Origin: Cranoglanis bouderius
Taxonomy: Eukaryota > Chordata > Actinopteri > Siluriformes > Cranoglanididae
Reading direction: 5' to 3'
DNA: 64,000 nucleotides
Assembly (NCBI GenBank): GCA_023630585.1
Contig: CM042544.1
Span: 9,271,756-9,335,755, forward strand
The notes under the pieces were generated by a model. It did not search any database. It was not told where the DNA came from and worked only from the letters and a program-made list of their open reading frames with translations. Below, one piece after another: positions 62,405 to 64,000 of this stretch (positions are counted from its first letter, which is position 1; each line of letters begins with the position of its first letter). A program made the translations under genes and the position numbers.

Positions 62405-64000
62405 GTAAGCTAGTCTCTGAAAATTGTTTATTTGTTTAATGCAAATAAGAATTACAGATTCTATAGACAGAGTCTATACAGTGTAACGTATGACGGTGCC
62501 CAAACTGATTTCTAAATTAACCCAAACGAAACATATAAAGTTTCACCACTCAGGTGACCTAGAATAACCCCGAGAGGCCTCCTCTGACCAGATGCACCTT
62601 TGGAATGCAAGAGACTCTTTGGAACCCACACAGGACTTACCCCTGCAATAAAAGAAACCTTTGATGACTTAACGGGTGTGAACGTTTGGGAAACTTCACG
62701 ATTAGTTCATCAGCAGGGGTCCACCAAAACTCCGACCAAGGGCCTATAAATCTCTGATCTAATCTCAGTTTACGATCTGATAGATTAACATCGGAGCCCA
62801 CCGGTCTAGCAAAGAAAACATCCTCCCTAAAGGTCACCCTGAGGTGACCAAGGACCGGTGGGACTTCAGAAAAACGCCAGCCTCCTCTTCTGGACAGGCA
62901 CACACTCACGCACACACACAGCGAACATGTCTCTTGAATGTAACCTATAATCATATCTCTAGATAGTTATAATGTATTCGTATATGCATGTGTTGTGTGT
63001 CTAGATAACCTAGTTATAGTGATTTTAGATAGTTTGAGCGAGAAGCTAATTTTTAAGTTGTCTGTAACCATGTCTAATGATCCTACACTGTCCAAGATAT
63101 CATAATTTCCTTGAAGTTTGGTACCAAAATCATTGTCTCATAATATGCCAATTAATGATGCATACTACAGGACGATAGGATGTATCATTCTATACTTTTC
63201 CATATTTTATCCTAATCAAAACTTAACACAAACCCCGCCTTGACATGCGACCCACTCTGGGACAGACCAAGAAAGTTTTCCCCCAGAACTTTCTCATCTC
63301 TCTCTGGATTCGCCAACAGCTCAGAGAGGCGTGTACTTTGGCATTGTCCATAAAAGACCGCGACACGCGTCCCTCTAGGCTCTCCTTTCTTGCCTTTTTC
63401 TTGCTTTTTTTTGCTTCTACTTTGCTTTTCGCCTTTGCTTCCTCCTTTTCACTACTCATTCTTATTCCTCTCCTTTCTCTCTACTTGGACTTCACTTTTC
63501 TCTCTCTCACTCTCTCGCGGACTTGCTTTCTTCCGCCTTCCGTTTCCGGCATTCCTCCGGACTCTCCTTTGTCTCGTTAAACCATGTGGCAATTACCATA
63601 TTCTTTATTCTTTGGCAAGACCCAACTCCGTTCACCCCGACTCTACCGATGCGGAAGATTCAGCAAACTCCTCGCTAAATCTACGAACCAAGGACCCTCG
63701 TGAACGGCATAAAATTAACGCAAGTATAATTCCAATCGATCTATAGAGGTGTCCTTTAAGTCAGAGCCACCTTTGTTAAAAGGTGAATTCGAATTCATTT
63801 GCTGATTCTCGAGGTTAAACTGTTGTGTGTTCTGCCATTGTTACTTTCATCACTTTTCCTTTTGTTTCTTTCACTTACCCTGTATATATGTATTATTTGT
63901 TTGTACCTAGTTGTGTATATCAGTAGTTTTTATGTAGTTATTAAAATCCATGGTTACCCCGCTGGATCGTCTGTTTTTACTCATGACAAGGTTCACTTTT
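62405..64000. other. Intron, unexplained block of richer composition
   Basis: No dynein exon found. 62540-63760 is more GC-balanced than the neighbouring introns. It contains a TATA-like ccataaaagaccgcgacacg at about 63349-63368, followed by a long pyrimidine-rich stretch (63380-63560) and an open + strand frame ending at 63746. This could be an LTR or 5' leader of an unrecognised retroelement. No domain is recognised. Confidence 0.35.

Noticed and set aside
63245..63746. Two overlapping + strand frames as a small secreted or membrane protein
   Set aside because: Leu/Phe-rich content comes from a pyrimidine-rich tract, and no splice or conservation evidence supports it.

Overview
The window is teleost nuclear DNA. 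It shows spliced vertebrate-type genes, many different Tc1/mariner copies, L2/CR1/L1-type LINEs, a 5S-derived SINE, tRNA-derived SINEs with an L2-like tail, and Ty3/gypsy and DIRS-like retroelements. That mixture is typical of ray-finned fish, and possibly of the otophysan (catfish/characin/cyprinid) side, but no species is assigned.

One host gene can be supported. It lies on the + strand and encodes an outer-arm axonemal dynein heavy chain of the DNAH5/DNAH8 group. Eight exons are visible (1152-1286, 6694-6883, 13198-13415, 20109-20420, 49093-49182, 54702-54932, 61478-61645, 62198-62404). All have AG/GT borders and compatible phases, giving about 517 codons. They run from the end of AAA1 through AAA2 to the Walker A and Walker B motifs of AAA3. 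The gene continues beyond both window edges. The exons fill about 2.4 percent of the window; nearly all the rest is transposon-packed intron, including one intron of 28.7 kb.

Intron layout. 1.3-6.7 kb: Tc1 remnants, two hairpin MITEs and an LTR-like piece. 6.9-13.2 kb: fragments of gag-only LTR retrotransposons in both orientations, a duplicated block and a DIRS-like piece. 13.4-20.1 kb: three Tc1 elements and a SINE. 20.4-49.1 kb: a full LTR element with 5-bp target duplications (22206-26401); a nest of at least six elements inside one Tc1 copy (26457-35475); an L1 remnant hosting a Gmr1-like gypsy element, which hosts a Tc1, which hosts a LINE (36.7-44.6 kb); and L2 and 5S-SINE copies. 49.2-61.5 kb: unidentified retroelement-like DNA and three further Tc1 elements, one ending 47 bp from a dynein splice acceptor. 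62.4-64 kb: no recognised gene.

The most unusual object is the gag-only LTR family best seen at 22206-26401 and 10467-12354. Its sushi-like gag is followed by a C6H2 zinc finger closely resembling the N-terminal finger of methionine aminopeptidase 1, then by a tail of 13-14 residue repeats, with no pol visible. Its LTR and the sequence just inside it are complementary, as expected for Tf1/sushi-type self-priming. All assignments rest on reading motifs; no database search was run.
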